From positions 5,414 to 69,413 of the forward strand of contig JBIICN010000018.1 in assembly GCA_044238845.1 (NCBI GenBank): a stretch of DNA of 64,000 nucleotides, written 5' to 3'. Shown in pieces: positions 41,555 to 50,333 of the stretch (positions are counted from its first letter, which is position 1; each line of letters begins with the position of its first letter). Both the position numbers and the translations under genes were made by a program. The notes below the pieces were generated by a model. The model saw only the letters and a list, made by a program, of their open reading frames with translations, was not told the DNA's origin and did no database searches. This stretch comes from UBA4416 sp044238845 (GTDB taxonomy: Bacteria; Bacteroidota; Bacteroidia; B-17B0; Aurantibacillaceae).

Positions 41555-42340
41555 ATGAAAAAATTTCCTCTTGGCGAACTCTTATCTGTAATTAAATACC
41601 CAGTATTGTTTTTAGCAATAATATGGACACTGTTTTTTATTGATCATCATTGGAACTTAGATTTATATCAATTAGGAGTTAATCCTCGAACTATATTGGG
41701 TTTAAGAGGAATTCTTTTTGCGCCATTAATTCATGGTGACATAAACCATATTCTAAATAATAGTTTGCCTGTTTTTATATTAGGTTCTATGATTTTCTAT
41801 TTTTATAAACCCATTGCTTGGTCATCTATTTTTTGGATTTATTTAATTAGTGGACTTTGGTTATGGGTAGGCGGAAGAAATAATGACGTGATTCCCAATT
41901 ATCACATAGGAGCAAGCACCTTGATTTATGGATTTTCTACTTTTTTATTTTTTAGTGGTGTATTTCGTAAACACAAACAATTAATGATGGTATCTGCTTT
42001 TGTTGTATTTACTTATGGAAGTATTACATGGGGGATTTTTCCGATCGATAGAACCATGTCGTGGGAAGGACATTTATTTGGTTCCATTTCTGGTATTTTA
42101 GTGGCTTATAGTTACCGAAAAGACGGCCCGCAGCCAATAGCCTATCAATGGCCAGTTGAAGAACGAGATTTGGAAGCTGAGTATAACGAGCAATTAGAAT
42201 TAGAAAAGCGAATTGAAGAGCAAACTGCTTTGCAAATGCAAGTAGATATACAAAATGATAAGCCTTCATTAGACCCTTTTCAAATTGTTTATCATTACAA
42301 AGAGTCTGAGGAATCAAAACCTACAGAACCAAAAGAATAA
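41555..42340 (+). CDS. Rhomboid-family intramembrane serine protease
   Basis: A 261-residue membrane protease with about six hydrophobic segments. The conserved asparagine region is GDINHILNNSLPVFILG, the catalytic serine lies in the GxS-type HIGASTLIYG, and the catalytic histidine in SWEGHLFGSISG. A charged cytoplasmic C-terminal tail (about 55 residues, rich in E and Q) follows. An ATG at 41531 is also in frame; 41555 is preferred because homologous proteins start close to the KYPVLFLAIIW helix. The substrate is unknown. Confidence 0.9.
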   Translation: MKKFPLGELLSVIKYPVLFLAIIWTLFFIDHHWNLDLYQLGVNPRTILGLRGILFAPLIHGDINHILNNSLPVFILGSMIFYFYKPIAWSSIFWIYLISGLWLWVGGRNNDVIPNYHIGASTLIYGFSTFLFFSGVFRKHKQLMMVSAFVVFTYGSITWGIFPIDRTMSWEGHLFGSISGILVAYSYRKDGPQPIAYQWPVEERDLEAEYNEQLELEKRIEEQTALQMQVDIQNDKPSLDPFQIVYHYKESEESKPTEPKE

Positions 42341-42378
42341 CATGTTAAAATCTGATTTTTTTAACAGAAAAAATTGAG

Positions 42379-42386
42379 TATATTTG
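42379..42386 (+). promoter_or_regulatory. -7 promoter box (TATATTTG)
   Basis: Exact TAnnTTTG match 30 bases before the guaB ATG. Confidence 0.65.
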
Positions 42387-42416
42387 CCCGAATTTTAACA
42401 CCGAAAATTCATTCTT

Positions 42417-43892
42417 ATGGCATCAACACTTTTAGCAAACAAATTTGCTCCCGAAGGTTTAACGTATGATGATGTATTATTAGTTCCAGCTTATTCAGAA
42501 GTGTTACCTCGTGAGGTAAATATTTCTAGCCAATTTACTAAGAACATCAAAATAAATTCCCCAATTGTTTCAGCAGCTATGGATACTGTTACCGAGTATC
42601 AAATGGCGATTACTATTGCTCAAGAAGGAGGAATTGGTGTATTACATAAAAACATGACGATTGCTGATCAAGCAATGCACGTTCGAAAAGTAAAACGTAG
42701 CGAAAGTGGGATGATTGTTGATCCATTAACCATTATTCAAACTGCTGCTATTAGTGATGCATTAGCTATCATGGCAGAAAATAAAATTGGTGGAGTGCCA
42801 GTTGTTGATGCTGATAAAAAGTTTGTAGGTATTGTAACGAATCGTGATTTACGTTTCGAGAAAAACTTGAAACGTTTAGTGAAAGAAGTAATGACTCCTG
42901 CTAGCAAAGCGGTTACGGCTAAACAAGGTGTGACATTAAAACAAGCAGAAGAAATTTTACAAGATCATAAAATTGAGAAATTACCAATTTTAGATAAAAA
43001 CAATCGTTTAATTGGTTTAATTACTTATAAAGATATCATCAAAATTAAGGTGCGTCCAAATGCTGCCAAAGATGATAGAGGTAGATTACGTGTTGCTGCA
43101 GCGGTTGGTGTTACAGCTGATACTATGGAGCGTGTAGATGCTTTAGTAGAAGCTGGTGTTGATGCTATTATTATTGATACAGCTCATGGACATTCGAAAG
43201 GTGTAATTATTAAATTAAAAGAAGTAAAAAAGAAATATAAAGATTTGCAAGTTGTTGTTGGAAACATTGCAACTGGAGCAGCTGCTTTAGATTTAATGAA
43301 AGCTGGTGCTGATGGTGTAAAAGTTGGTATTGGTCCAGGTTCAATTTGTACAACTCGTGTTATTGCAGGTGTAGGTGTTCCTCAATTAACAGCAATTATG
43401 GAAGTAGCTGCTGCTTTAAAAGGTCGCTTACCAATTATTGCAGATGGTGGTATTCGTTACACTGGTGATATTGTAAAAGCTATTGCGGCTGGCGCTCACA
43501 CAGTGATGATGGGTGGTATGTTTGCAGGTGTTGAAGAAAGTCCAGGAGAAACAATTATTTTCGAAGGTCGTCAATTTAAAGCATACCGTGGTATGGGTTC
43601 ATTAGAAGCGATGCAAAAAGGTTCTAAAGATCGTTATTTCCAAGATGCAGAAGATGATATTAAAAAATTAGTACCTGAGGGTATTAGTGGTCGTGTTCCT
43701 TACAAAGGACATTTGGCTGACGTAATGTATCAATTAATTGGAGGTTTAAGAGCGGGTATGGGATACTGTGGCGCAAAAGATATTAAAGCATTACAAGGTG
43801 CTAAATTCACTCGTATTACAGCGGCTGGTGTTAAAGAAAGTCACCCACATGATGTAGTGATTACAAGAGAAGCTCCAAACTATACAAGATAG
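42417..43892 (+). CDS. guaB: IMP dehydrogenase
   Basis: A 491-residue enzyme catalysing the NAD-dependent oxidation of IMP to XMP, the committed step of GMP synthesis. The TIM-barrel start LTYDDVLLVPAYSEVLP is typical. Two CBS domains lie at about residues 95-205 (MTPASKAVTAKQG...KIEKLPILDKNN). The active-site loop is GIGPGSICTTRVIAGVG with the catalytic cysteine, followed by the flap YRGMGSLEAM. The length and motifs are standard. It is followed by def after an 80-base gap containing heptamer repeats. Confidence 0.98.
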   Translation: MASTLLANKFAPEGLTYDDVLLVPAYSEVLPREVNISSQFTKNIKINSPIVSAAMDTVTEYQMAITIAQEGGIGVLHKNMTIADQAMHVRKVKRSESGMIVDPLTIIQTAAISDALAIMAENKIGGVPVVDADKKFVGIVTNRDLRFEKNLKRLVKEVMTPASKAVTAKQGVTLKQAEEILQDHKIEKLPILDKNNRLIGLITYKDIIKIKVRPNAAKDDRGRLRVAAAVGVTADTMERVDALVEAGVDAIIIDTAHGHSKGVIIKLKEVKKKYKDLQVVVGNIATGAAALDLMKAGADGVKVGIGPGSICTTRVIAGVGVPQLTAIMEVAAALKGRLPIIADGGIRYTGDIVKAIAAGAHTVMMGGMFAGVEESPGETIIFEGRQFKAYRGMGSLEAMQKGSKDRYFQDAEDDIKKLVPEGISGRVPYKGHLADVMYQLIGGLRAGMGYCGAKDIKALQGAKFTRITAAGVKESHPHDVVITREAPNYTR

Positions 43893-43893
43893 G

Positions 43894-43968
43894 AAATAAG
43901 AAGTTAGAAATAAGATTTAAGAATGAATCAAATAATTCTTAAATCTAAAATCATAAATCTAAAATTTA
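43894..43968 (+). repeat. Heptamer repeats flanking a hairpin, before def
   Basis: Left block in seven-base phase: AAATAAG, AAGTTAG, AAATAAG, ATTTAAG. Right block: AAATCTA, AAATCAT, AAATCTA, AAATTTA, ending four bases before the def ATG at 43973. Between them ATTTAAGAAT (43915-43924) and ATTCTTAAAT (43935-43944) form a perfect 10-base hairpin, so the two blocks are roughly inverted copies of one another. Confidence 0.8.
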
Positions 43969-43972
43969 CAGA

Positions 43973-44572
43973 ATGGTATTACCAATAGTTGTTTACGGCG
44001 ATCCGGTTTTAAGAAAAAAATGTGTTGACATAGATAAAGACTATCCTAATTTGGAACAGTTTATTAAGGATATGTATGAAACCATGTATGAAGCAAATGG
44101 TGTTGGTTTAGCAGCTCCTCAAGTTAATAAAGCCATTCGATTATTTGTAGTAGATGCATCTCCGTTTGCAGAAGTGGATGAAGATGAAGAACCAGAATTT
44201 ACAGCTGAAGAAATGAAGCAAATGAATGGTTTCAAAAAAACATTTATCAATGCTCAAATATTGGAAGAAGTAGGTGAGGAGTGGAAATTTAATGAAGGTT
44301 GTTTAAGTATTCCTAAAATTAGAGAAGATGTATTACGTAAACCAAAATTAACCATTGAATATTACGACGAAAAATTTAAAAAACATACTGAAACTTATGA
44401 TGGTGTCATTGCGCGTGTCATTCAACATGAATATGATCATATAGAGGGAGTTTTATTTACTGATAAAATCAATCCGTTTAAACGTAAATTGATTAGTGGA
44501 AAATTGACTGATATTTCAAAAGGTAAATTTAGAGCAGATTATAAAACAAGAGTGTTCCAACCAAAAAAATAA
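43973..44572 (+). CDS. def: Peptide deformylase
   Basis: A 199-residue metalloenzyme that removes the formyl group from nascent N-terminal methionine. The three canonical motifs are GVGLAAPQ, EGCLSIP (metal-binding cysteine) and QHEYDHIEG (two metal histidines and the catalytic glutamate). An acidic insertion (EVDEDEEPEFTAEEMKQM) between motifs I and II is common in Bacteroidota enzymes. It precedes a lipoprotein gene by two bases. Confidence 0.97.
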   Translation: MVLPIVVYGDPVLRKKCVDIDKDYPNLEQFIKDMYETMYEANGVGLAAPQVNKAIRLFVVDASPFAEVDEDEEPEFTAEEMKQMNGFKKTFINAQILEEVGEEWKFNEGCLSIPKIREDVLRKPKLTIEYYDEKFKKHTETYDGVIARVIQHEYDHIEGVLFTDKINPFKRKLISGKLTDISKGKFRADYKTRVFQPKK

Positions 44573-44574
44573 TC

Positions 44575-45150
44575 ATGATACATAAAATTGGATTTTTAAT
44601 TTCAAGTTCAATGCTTTTTTTTTCTTGTGGAAATAATTCTTCATCCGAGCAAAAACAAGAAATTGTAAAAAAAGATACAGTTGTTGTTGCAGTAGATGAA
44701 TGCACGAAGTTTTTAAATGAAGCCAAACGATTAGATAATATTTTACTAAAAGCAACGGAAGTTAATCCTCAAATTGCTGAACAAGCAATCAAAGCATTTT
44801 ATGAATTTTCAGCTAATTGTAAAACGGATACATTAGCGCCAGTATTTTTAATTAAAGCAGGACAAATTGCTCAATCAGTCAAAAAATACACGCAAGCGCA
44901 AGCTTTTTTCACGAAGTGTATTGATGATTTTCCTAATTTTAAAAGTAGAGGAGCAGCTATGTTTTTATTAGCTCAACTGTACGATGATGCCTTTATTTTA
45001 AATAATGAATCCGAGGCTAGAACAATTTATCATCAAATACTTCGCGAATATCCTAAAAGTTCTTATGCAAATGATGCAAAAGCTTGTATTCAAAATTTAG
45101 GAAAATCGGATGAACAATTAGTTGAAGAATTTTTAAAGAAAAACAAATAG
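44575..45150 (+). CDS. TPR-containing lipoprotein
   Basis: A 191-residue putative lipoprotein with a lipobox-like FFSC (Cys 18). The mature part has TPR-like helix pairs, for example APVFLIKAGQIAQSVKKYTQAQAFFTKCI and AAMFLLAQLYDDAFILNNESEARTIYHQI, as in YbgF/BamD-type envelope proteins. Its partner is unknown. It starts two bases after def, so the two are cotranscribed. Confidence 0.8.
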   Translation: MIHKIGFLISSSMLFFSCGNNSSSEQKQEIVKKDTVVVAVDECTKFLNEAKRLDNILLKATEVNPQIAEQAIKAFYEFSANCKTDTLAPVFLIKAGQIAQSVKKYTQAQAFFTKCIDDFPNFKSRGAAMFLLAQLYDDAFILNNESEARTIYHQILREYPKSSYANDAKACIQNLGKSDEQLVEEFLKKNK

Positions 45151-45173
45151 CACTTACAATTTATTTTGAGCAT

Positions 45174-45208
45174 AAAAAAAACCGATACATTTTTGTATCG
45201 GTTTTTTT
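45174..45208. terminator. Bidirectional rho-independent terminator
   Basis: Stem AAACCGATACA / TGTATCGGTTT around a TTTT loop, flanked by A- and T-runs; serves both convergent genes (ends at 45150 and 45224). Confidence 0.92.
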
Positions 45209-45223
45209 ATAGTTGTTTTATAT

Positions 45224-45988
45224 CTATGCTTCTTCTGAAGCAATTAAGTTAGGATCTACCATGATACGACCACAGTGTTCGCAAACTAATATTTTTTTGT
45301 TCATTCTAATATCTAATTGTTTTTGAGGTGGGATTTTATTGAAACAACCACCACAAGCATCACGTTCAACTGGAACAACTGCTAAGCCGTTACGAGTATT
45401 TGCACGAACTCTTCTATAAGCATTAATTAAACGATCTTCAATTCCTTCGCAAGCTTTTTCAGAAGCAATCATTAATTCTTTTTCGTCTTTCTCTGTTTCA
45501 GCAATGATTTCATCCAATTCAGATTTTTTTAATTTTAAATCTTTTTGACGTTCAGAGAAATCATGTTGAGATTTTTCAACAATTTCAGATTTAGATTCGA
45601 TTGCAAATTTATATTCTTTTAAACGTTTCTCAGCTAATTGAATTTCTAAATTTTGGAACTCAATTTCTTTAGTAATTGCATCGTATTCACGATTGTTTCT
45701 TACTTTTCCTTGTTGAGCTTCGTATTTTTTGATGTTTGCTTTAAAGTCTTTAATTGCTTGCGTTTTTTCAGCAACTTGCTCTTCTAATTCTTTTAACTCT
45801 TGAGATAAATTATTTACACGAGTTTCTAAACCAGCAACGCTATCTTCTAAATCTTGAACTTCAAGAGGTAACTCTCCACGAACCGTACGGATACGATCAA
45901 TTTTTGAATCGATAATTTGTAATTCATATAAAGCACGAAGTTTTCCTTCGATAGATGCATCAATTTTTTCTTTGATTTTAGCGCACAT
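45224..45988 (-). CDS. Zinc-ribbon coiled-coil protein (CdsZ/DUF164-like)
   Basis: A 254-residue protein. Residues about 25-190 are a long alpha-helical coiled coil, heavy in E, K and Q. The C-terminus is a C4 zinc ribbon with CGGCFNKIPPQ and CEHCGRIM. It matches the DUF164/CdsZ family; members have been linked to zinc-ribbon regulation in chlamydiae, but the role here is unknown. It follows the Nif3-like gene after three bases, an arrangement common in Bacteroidota. Confidence 0.88.
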   Translation of the reverse strand: MCAKIKEKIDASIEGKLRALYELQIIDSKIDRIRTVRGELPLEVQDLEDSVAGLETRVNNLSQELKELEEQVAEKTQAIKDFKANIKKYEAQQGKVRNNREYDAITKEIEFQNLEIQLAEKRLKEYKFAIESKSEIVEKSQHDFSERQKDLKLKKSELDEIIAETEKDEKELMIASEKACEGIEDRLINAYRRVRANTRNGLAVVPVERDACGGCFNKIPPQKQLDIRMNKKILVCEHCGRIMVDPNLIASEEA

Positions 45989-45991
45989 AGT

Positions 45992-47086
45992 TTAAAAATA
46001 ATTAACTGGGTTAGTGTTTGTTTCCGTTAAATAGCTTGCAAAAGTAGGAAATTTATTTGATATAATCTCATAAAAAATTTCGGGAGTAAATTGCTCACTT
46101 TCATAATGACCAATATCGGCTATCAAAATACGGTTTTCGGCATCAAAAAATTCGTGATATTTAAAGTCTGAGCTAATATAAATGTCTGATTTTAAGTTAA
46201 TTGCATTTTTTAGCAAAAAACTTCCACTGCCACCACAAAGCGCTACTTTTTGTATGGATTTATTTAATAACGGAGTATGTTTAATAAGTTTTAACATAAA
46301 AACGGACTTTAAGCGCTCCAAAAATTCGATTTCCGATATGGGAGTCTCTAATTCGCCTACCATACCTGAACCAATATTTTGGTAGGTGTTTTCTAATTGG
46401 TAAATATCATAAGCTACTTCTTCGTAAGGATGATTTTGTTTTAAAGCTGAAATAATTTGAGTTTCCTTAATGGTTTCAAAAATCACTTCCAAACGGGTTT
46501 CTTTTTCTAGACTTAATTTTCCTTTTTCTCCAATAAATGGATTTGAATCGTCATTTCCTCTAAAACTACCAGTTCCTTCTAAAACAAAACTGCAACTATC
46601 GTAATTACCAATATTACCAGCGCCTACATTAAATAAACTTTCTTGAACTTGATTTAAATGTGTTATAGGTATAAAAGTGACTAACTTTTTTAAATGTGAT
46701 TTTTTGGGGGCTAAAATTTGAGTGTTTATTAAACCCAATTTATTAGCGATTTTTTTATTCACTCCTAATTTTACATTATCTAAATTGGTGTGACACGCAT
46801 AAATGGCAATGTTATTCTGTATGGCTTTAATAATCGTTCTTTCCACGTAATTATTGCCATTTAATTTTTTTAAACCTCCAAAAATAATAGGGTGATGAGC
46901 AATAATTAAATTACATTTTTTTTGAATTGCTTCCTCTACAACCGCTTCTGTACAATCTAAACAAAGTATAGCACCTGTCACTTCTTGCTCTTTATGTCCC
47001 GTTAATAAACCGCAATTATCATAAGATTCTTGGTAGGCTAGGGGGGCAAATTTTTCTATTTCATTTATGATTTCTTTAAGATGCAT
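45992..47086 (-). CDS. Nif3-like dinuclear metal-centre hexameric protein
   Basis: A 364-residue protein of the GTP cyclohydrolase I type 2/NIF3 family. Metal-binding motifs are LIIAHHPIIFGG, YACHTNLDNV and, near the C-terminus, IADIGHYESEQF. The middle contains the PII-like insertion (about residues 125-235) typical of the longer bacterial form. The reaction is uncertain in the family. It is in a minus-strand cluster with the CdsZ-like gene. Confidence 0.92.
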   Translation of the reverse strand: MHLKEIINEIEKFAPLAYQESYDNCGLLTGHKEQEVTGAILCLDCTEAVVEEAIQKKCNLIIAHHPIIFGGLKKLNGNNYVERTIIKAIQNNIAIYACHTNLDNVKLGVNKKIANKLGLINTQILAPKKSHLKKLVTFIPITHLNQVQESLFNVGAGNIGNYDSCSFVLEGTGSFRGNDDSNPFIGEKGKLSLEKETRLEVIFETIKETQIISALKQNHPYEEVAYDIYQLENTYQNIGSGMVGELETPISEIEFLERLKSVFMLKLIKHTPLLNKSIQKVALCGGSGSFLLKNAINLKSDIYISSDFKYHEFFDAENRILIADIGHYESEQFTPEIFYEIISNKFPTFASYLTETNTNPVNYF

Positions 47087-47095
47087 AATTTTGTA

Positions 47096-47434
47096 TTAAT
47101 TAAGGTGTATGTCAATATGATTTGTTCTTTCGTTTCTGATTTTGTAGCCATTAGAATCCGTTGAGCCACTATCGGATTTACAGATTACCGCATATCTATA
47201 TTTTTTATTGATAGTGTTATATTTAAAGTCAAATACAAAATGTCCACTTTCATCAGTTTTCCCTTTATCTATAAAGCTTTGAGGATAAGAAGATGCGGTT
47301 TGATAAACTAATAAAGTTAGACTAGCATTTTTAATTGCATTGTTATATTTTGAATAAACAGTTCCTTCAACTTGAGTTGATTTTCCGCAGGAAATAAAAC
47401 ATAATATAATTACTATCGATGCTAATGTTTTCAT
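47096..47434 (-). CDS. Small lipoprotein with carboxypeptidase-like domain
   Basis: A 112-residue putative lipoprotein. The hydrophobic N-terminus ends in the lipobox-like CFISC (Cys 16). The mature part has the carboxypeptidase-regulatory-like pattern EGTVYSKYNNAIKNASLTLL and GKTDESGHFVFDF. It lies between the tag and Nif3-like genes on the same strand with gaps of one and nine bases, so it is probably cotranscribed, but a functional link is not evident. Confidence 0.75.
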   Translation of the reverse strand: MKTLASIVIILCFISCGKSTQVEGTVYSKYNNAIKNASLTLLVYQTASSYPQSFIDKGKTDESGHFVFDFKYNTINKKYRYAVICKSDSGSTDSNGYKIRNERTNHIDIHLN

Positions 47435-47435
47435 T

Positions 47436-47996
47436 TTATTTTTGAACCTCTTTAAATCTACTACAGCTAACTAAATGATCATTAACCATACCGGCAGCTT
47501 GCATATAGGCATAGCAAATAGTTGAGCCAACAAAAGTGAAGCCTCGTTTTTTTAAGGCTTTGCTCATCGCATCCGATTCAGGACTTGTTGCACGAATTTC
47601 GGAAGATTGTTTGACTTTGGTAACAATAGTTTTGTAATCCGTAAATTGCCATATGTATTTATCAAAGGATCCAAACTCTTGTTGAATCTCTATAAATGCT
47701 TTGGCATTTTTAATAGTTCCCGTGATTTTTAATTTGTTTCGAATAATGCCTTCATTTTGCATTAATTCTAAGGCTTTTGCTTCGTCAAATTTGGCTACTT
47801 TTTTGACGTCAAAATTGGCAAAGGCTTTTTTAAAGTGTTTGCGACGATGTAAAATGGTTTTCCAGCTCAAACCTGCCTGAAATGAATCTAATACAATAAA
47901 TTCAAAATGTTTTTTATCATCATGAACTGGTGTTCCCCATTCATTGTCATGATAGTGAATCATTTGTTCGTCGTTAGCTGGCCAAGTACATTGCAT
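47436..47996 (-). CDS. tag: DNA-3-methyladenine glycosylase I
   Basis: A 186-residue helix-hairpin-helix glycosylase that excises 3-methyladenine from alkylated DNA. The family start is CTWP, with HDNEWGTPVHDD, FQAGLSWKTIL, and the glutamine/tyrosine substrate pocket region. The zinc ligands Cys 3, His 14 or 16, His 174 and Cys 178 (NDHLVSC) are all present. No promoter box was found in the 160-base upstream gap, which is otherwise without features. Confidence 0.95.
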   Translation of the reverse strand: MQCTWPANDEQMIHYHDNEWGTPVHDDKKHFEFIVLDSFQAGLSWKTILHRRKHFKKAFANFDVKKVAKFDEAKALELMQNEGIIRNKLKITGTIKNAKAFIEIQQEFGSFDKYIWQFTDYKTIVTKVKQSSEIRATSPESDAMSKALKKRGFTFVGSTICYAYMQAAGMVNDHLVSCSRFKEVQK

Positions 47997-48157
47997 ACGT
48001 ATTAAGAATTATGTTTTTACATATAAGAAAATAGAAAAACTACTGTATTCTATAGTTAATAAAGAAAATGATTTTTTACATAGATATTAAAAACGGAGTT
48101 TGTATGTCTGTTTTTATTACTTAAAAAGACTATAAACGTTTGGTTTTATATTTAATG

Positions 48158-48637
48158 TTAAGCAAACCATGCTTTAAACGTATCATAAAAAAATAGATAA
48201 ATAAAGTAAAGTACAAAACACCAACCAATTGCAGATAAACTTAAATATAAAATCACTTTCTTTTTGTCTTTGTAAAAACGTTCTGCTAAAAAAGCACCTA
48301 TTGGTATAGATAAGAAAATAGGAGTAAGAATAGCAATTCCAGTTAATCCAAAGCGGTGTTTAATTCGAATGACTCTTCTATTAAACTTTGTAAATATTTT
48401 TTTAGGATGTTTGGTTGAAAACATGCCTTCTTTTAAATTATCCCACCATTTTAAAATACCAGCAAATAAATAGGTAAATAAAATAGATCCAAACACGGCA
48501 CCTGTGCAACTGCTTACAAGTGCTAGTACATAATTTGACTTATAAATGGCAATTACAGTTGGTATTCCAATTTTTGATAATGAAATGGTGCAAGCTAATG
48601 CAGCCGATATAAATTTCCAGATTTCAGTACTATTCAT
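48158..48637 (-). CDS. Integral membrane protein, small-multidrug-export/DedA-like
   Basis: A 159-residue protein with about four membrane segments: residues 8-28 (FISAALACTISLSKIGIPTVI), 35-60, 95-117 (FGLTGIAILTPIFLSIPIGAFLA) and 128-150. The reentrant-type GLTGIAILTPIFLSIPIG resembles small multidrug export (PF06695) or DedA/VTT proteins. The function is unclear. It follows upp by 25 bases on the same strand. Confidence 0.65.
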   Translation of the reverse strand: MNSTEIWKFISAALACTISLSKIGIPTVIAIYKSNYVLALVSSCTGAVFGSILFTYLFAGILKWWDNLKEGMFSTKHPKKIFTKFNRRVIRIKHRFGLTGIAILTPIFLSIPIGAFLAERFYKDKKKVILYLSLSAIGWCFVLYFIYLFFYDTFKAWFA

Positions 48638-48662
48638 TGGTTTTTAAGAACAAGAAATGATT

Positions 48663-49313
48663 TTATATTTTTTCTCCAAATGCTAGGTCGCCAGCATCTC
48701 CTAATCCTGGAACAATATATGAATGAGCGGTCAACTCTTCATCAATAGCACCGCTCCATATTGTAAAGTTTTTATTAGGCATGTTTGTTTTTACAAATTC
48801 AATGCCTTCACGGCTACTAATGGCTGAAACTATATGGACATGTTTTGGAGTACCTTTTGCTAAAATAGCTTTGTAGGCTAATACTATAGATGACCCAGTA
48901 GCAATCATGGGATCGCATAAAATTAATACTTTATCATTTAAATTAGGACTTGATACATATTCAACATGAATATCAAAAGTGTTGTCTTTATGATGTCTTC
49001 TGTAAGCCGAAATAAAAGCGTTTTGAGCTCTATCAAAATAATTTAAAATTCCTAGGTGCATTGGTAAACCAGCACGTAAAATAGTTGCAATTACTGGTTG
49101 AGAAACTAAATGACTTGTTTCTGCAATACCAAGAGGCGTTGTTGTTTCTTTGGTCTCATATGCTAATGTTTTCGATATTTCGTAACTCATAATTTCACCA
49201 ATACGTTCTAAATTTCTACGAAAACGCATGCTGTCTTTTTGAATAGTGATGTCTCTTAATTCAGCAACGAACTGATTGAAAATTGAATTTTGTGTAGATA
49301 AAATATGTATCAT
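48663..49313 (-). CDS. upp: Uracil phosphoribosyltransferase
   Basis: A 216-residue salvage enzyme forming UMP from uracil and PRPP. The PRPP-binding loop is LILCDPMIATGSSIVLA, and the C-terminal uracil-binding motif is YIVPGLGDAGDLAFG. The N-terminal dimer region has LRDITIQKDSMRFRRNLERIG. The length is standard. It heads a two-gene minus-strand unit. Confidence 0.96.
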   Translation of the reverse strand: MIHILSTQNSIFNQFVAELRDITIQKDSMRFRRNLERIGEIMSYEISKTLAYETKETTTPLGIAETSHLVSQPVIATILRAGLPMHLGILNYFDRAQNAFISAYRRHHKDNTFDIHVEYVSSPNLNDKVLILCDPMIATGSSIVLAYKAILAKGTPKHVHIVSAISSREGIEFVKTNMPNKNFTIWSGAIDEELTAHSYIVPGLGDAGDLAFGEKI

Positions 49314-49395
49314 AATAGCAAGGATTTAGTAAATATACTAGGTCGTTTATACGATGTCTAATGTATCATTTATAATTTAAATTTTATAATATTTT

Positions 49396-50292
49396 TTAAA
49401 TAGACTCTTTACTTTTTCGGCTAGCCAAATACACTCCCGAAATAATTAAGGAAGCCGAAATAATTTTAATGACCGTTAACTCATCCTTGCCTAAAGCAAT
49501 AGCAATAATGGTGGCTAAAAAAGGTTGCAAATAAATGTACATACTAACTACTGACGAGCTTAATGTCTTTAAAGCGAAGGTATTTAATAAATAGGCTAAA
49601 AAGGTAGTAGCCACTACTACAAATGCCATGGCAAATAATGTTTGTGAGGAGAGTGAACTCCATTGAACATTTAATAAATCAGGCATTCCAAAGGGACAGA
49701 TATAGATAAATCCAAACAAGAAAATCCATTTCATCACTGTAACTGTTTGGTATTTTTGCATGTATGGTTTTACCATTACTACAAATACAGCCCATGATAA
49801 AGAATTTATTAATGTCATAATATCACCCACAATTGTTTCGCTGCCAATAGCAAAAGAGCCATGTGCTTTAAAGAGTAGGAGAGTTAAAGCACCAATAACA
49901 CCAAATCCTAAACCTGTTAATTTTAAGGTGGTGATTTTTTCTTTAAATACAAAAATGGTAAACAGCATTACCGCAATGGGGTTACTTACCATTATAATAG
50001 CTGAGTTTATAGGTTTAGTTAAGCTTAACCCATAAATAAAAAAAGCTTGGTTTACTGCTACACCAAATAAAGCTAAAAGCATCATTCGTTTTAAATCGTT
50101 GGTTTCTACTTTTTCTTTTTTAGAAAACAAGGAAAGTGTCCAAAATAAAATCAAGGCGCCTGTAATTCGCATCATTACTAAACCTAAGGGTTTAATATAT
50201 GTTGGCATTAAATCTTTAGCAATCGAATAATTTAAAGCATAAATGACTTGCGCTGCAAATAATGAAATATGGGCTTTTAAAGAAGAATTCAT
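49396..50292 (-). CDS. EamA-family (DMT) transporter
   Basis: A 298-residue transporter with about ten membrane helices in two EamA repeats, each with the usual small-residue helix-packing pattern (ALFGVAVNQAFFIYGLSLTKPINSAIIM in the first half; MYIYLQPFLATIIAIALGKD in the second). It probably exports a metabolite; the substrate cannot be predicted. It is divergent from the BtuF-like gene with a 41-base intergenic gap. Confidence 0.9.
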   Translation of the reverse strand: MNSSLKAHISLFAAQVIYALNYSIAKDLMPTYIKPLGLVMMRITGALILFWTLSLFSKKEKVETNDLKRMMLLALFGVAVNQAFFIYGLSLTKPINSAIIMVSNPIAVMLFTIFVFKEKITTLKLTGLGFGVIGALTLLLFKAHGSFAIGSETIVGDIMTLINSLSWAVFVVMVKPYMQKYQTVTVMKWIFLFGFIYICPFGMPDLLNVQWSSLSSQTLFAMAFVVVATTFLAYLLNTFALKTLSSSVVSMYIYLQPFLATIIAIALGKDELTVIKIISASLIISGVYLASRKSKESI

Positions 50293-50333
50293 TTCGTATT
50301 GGCAAATATGCAGTATTATTCTGAAATTAGCGC

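Noticed and set aside
47997..48157. Possible small gene or RNA in the 161-base gap upstream of tag
   Set aside because: No promoter box, hairpin with T-run, or frame with a signal sequence was found on either strand.
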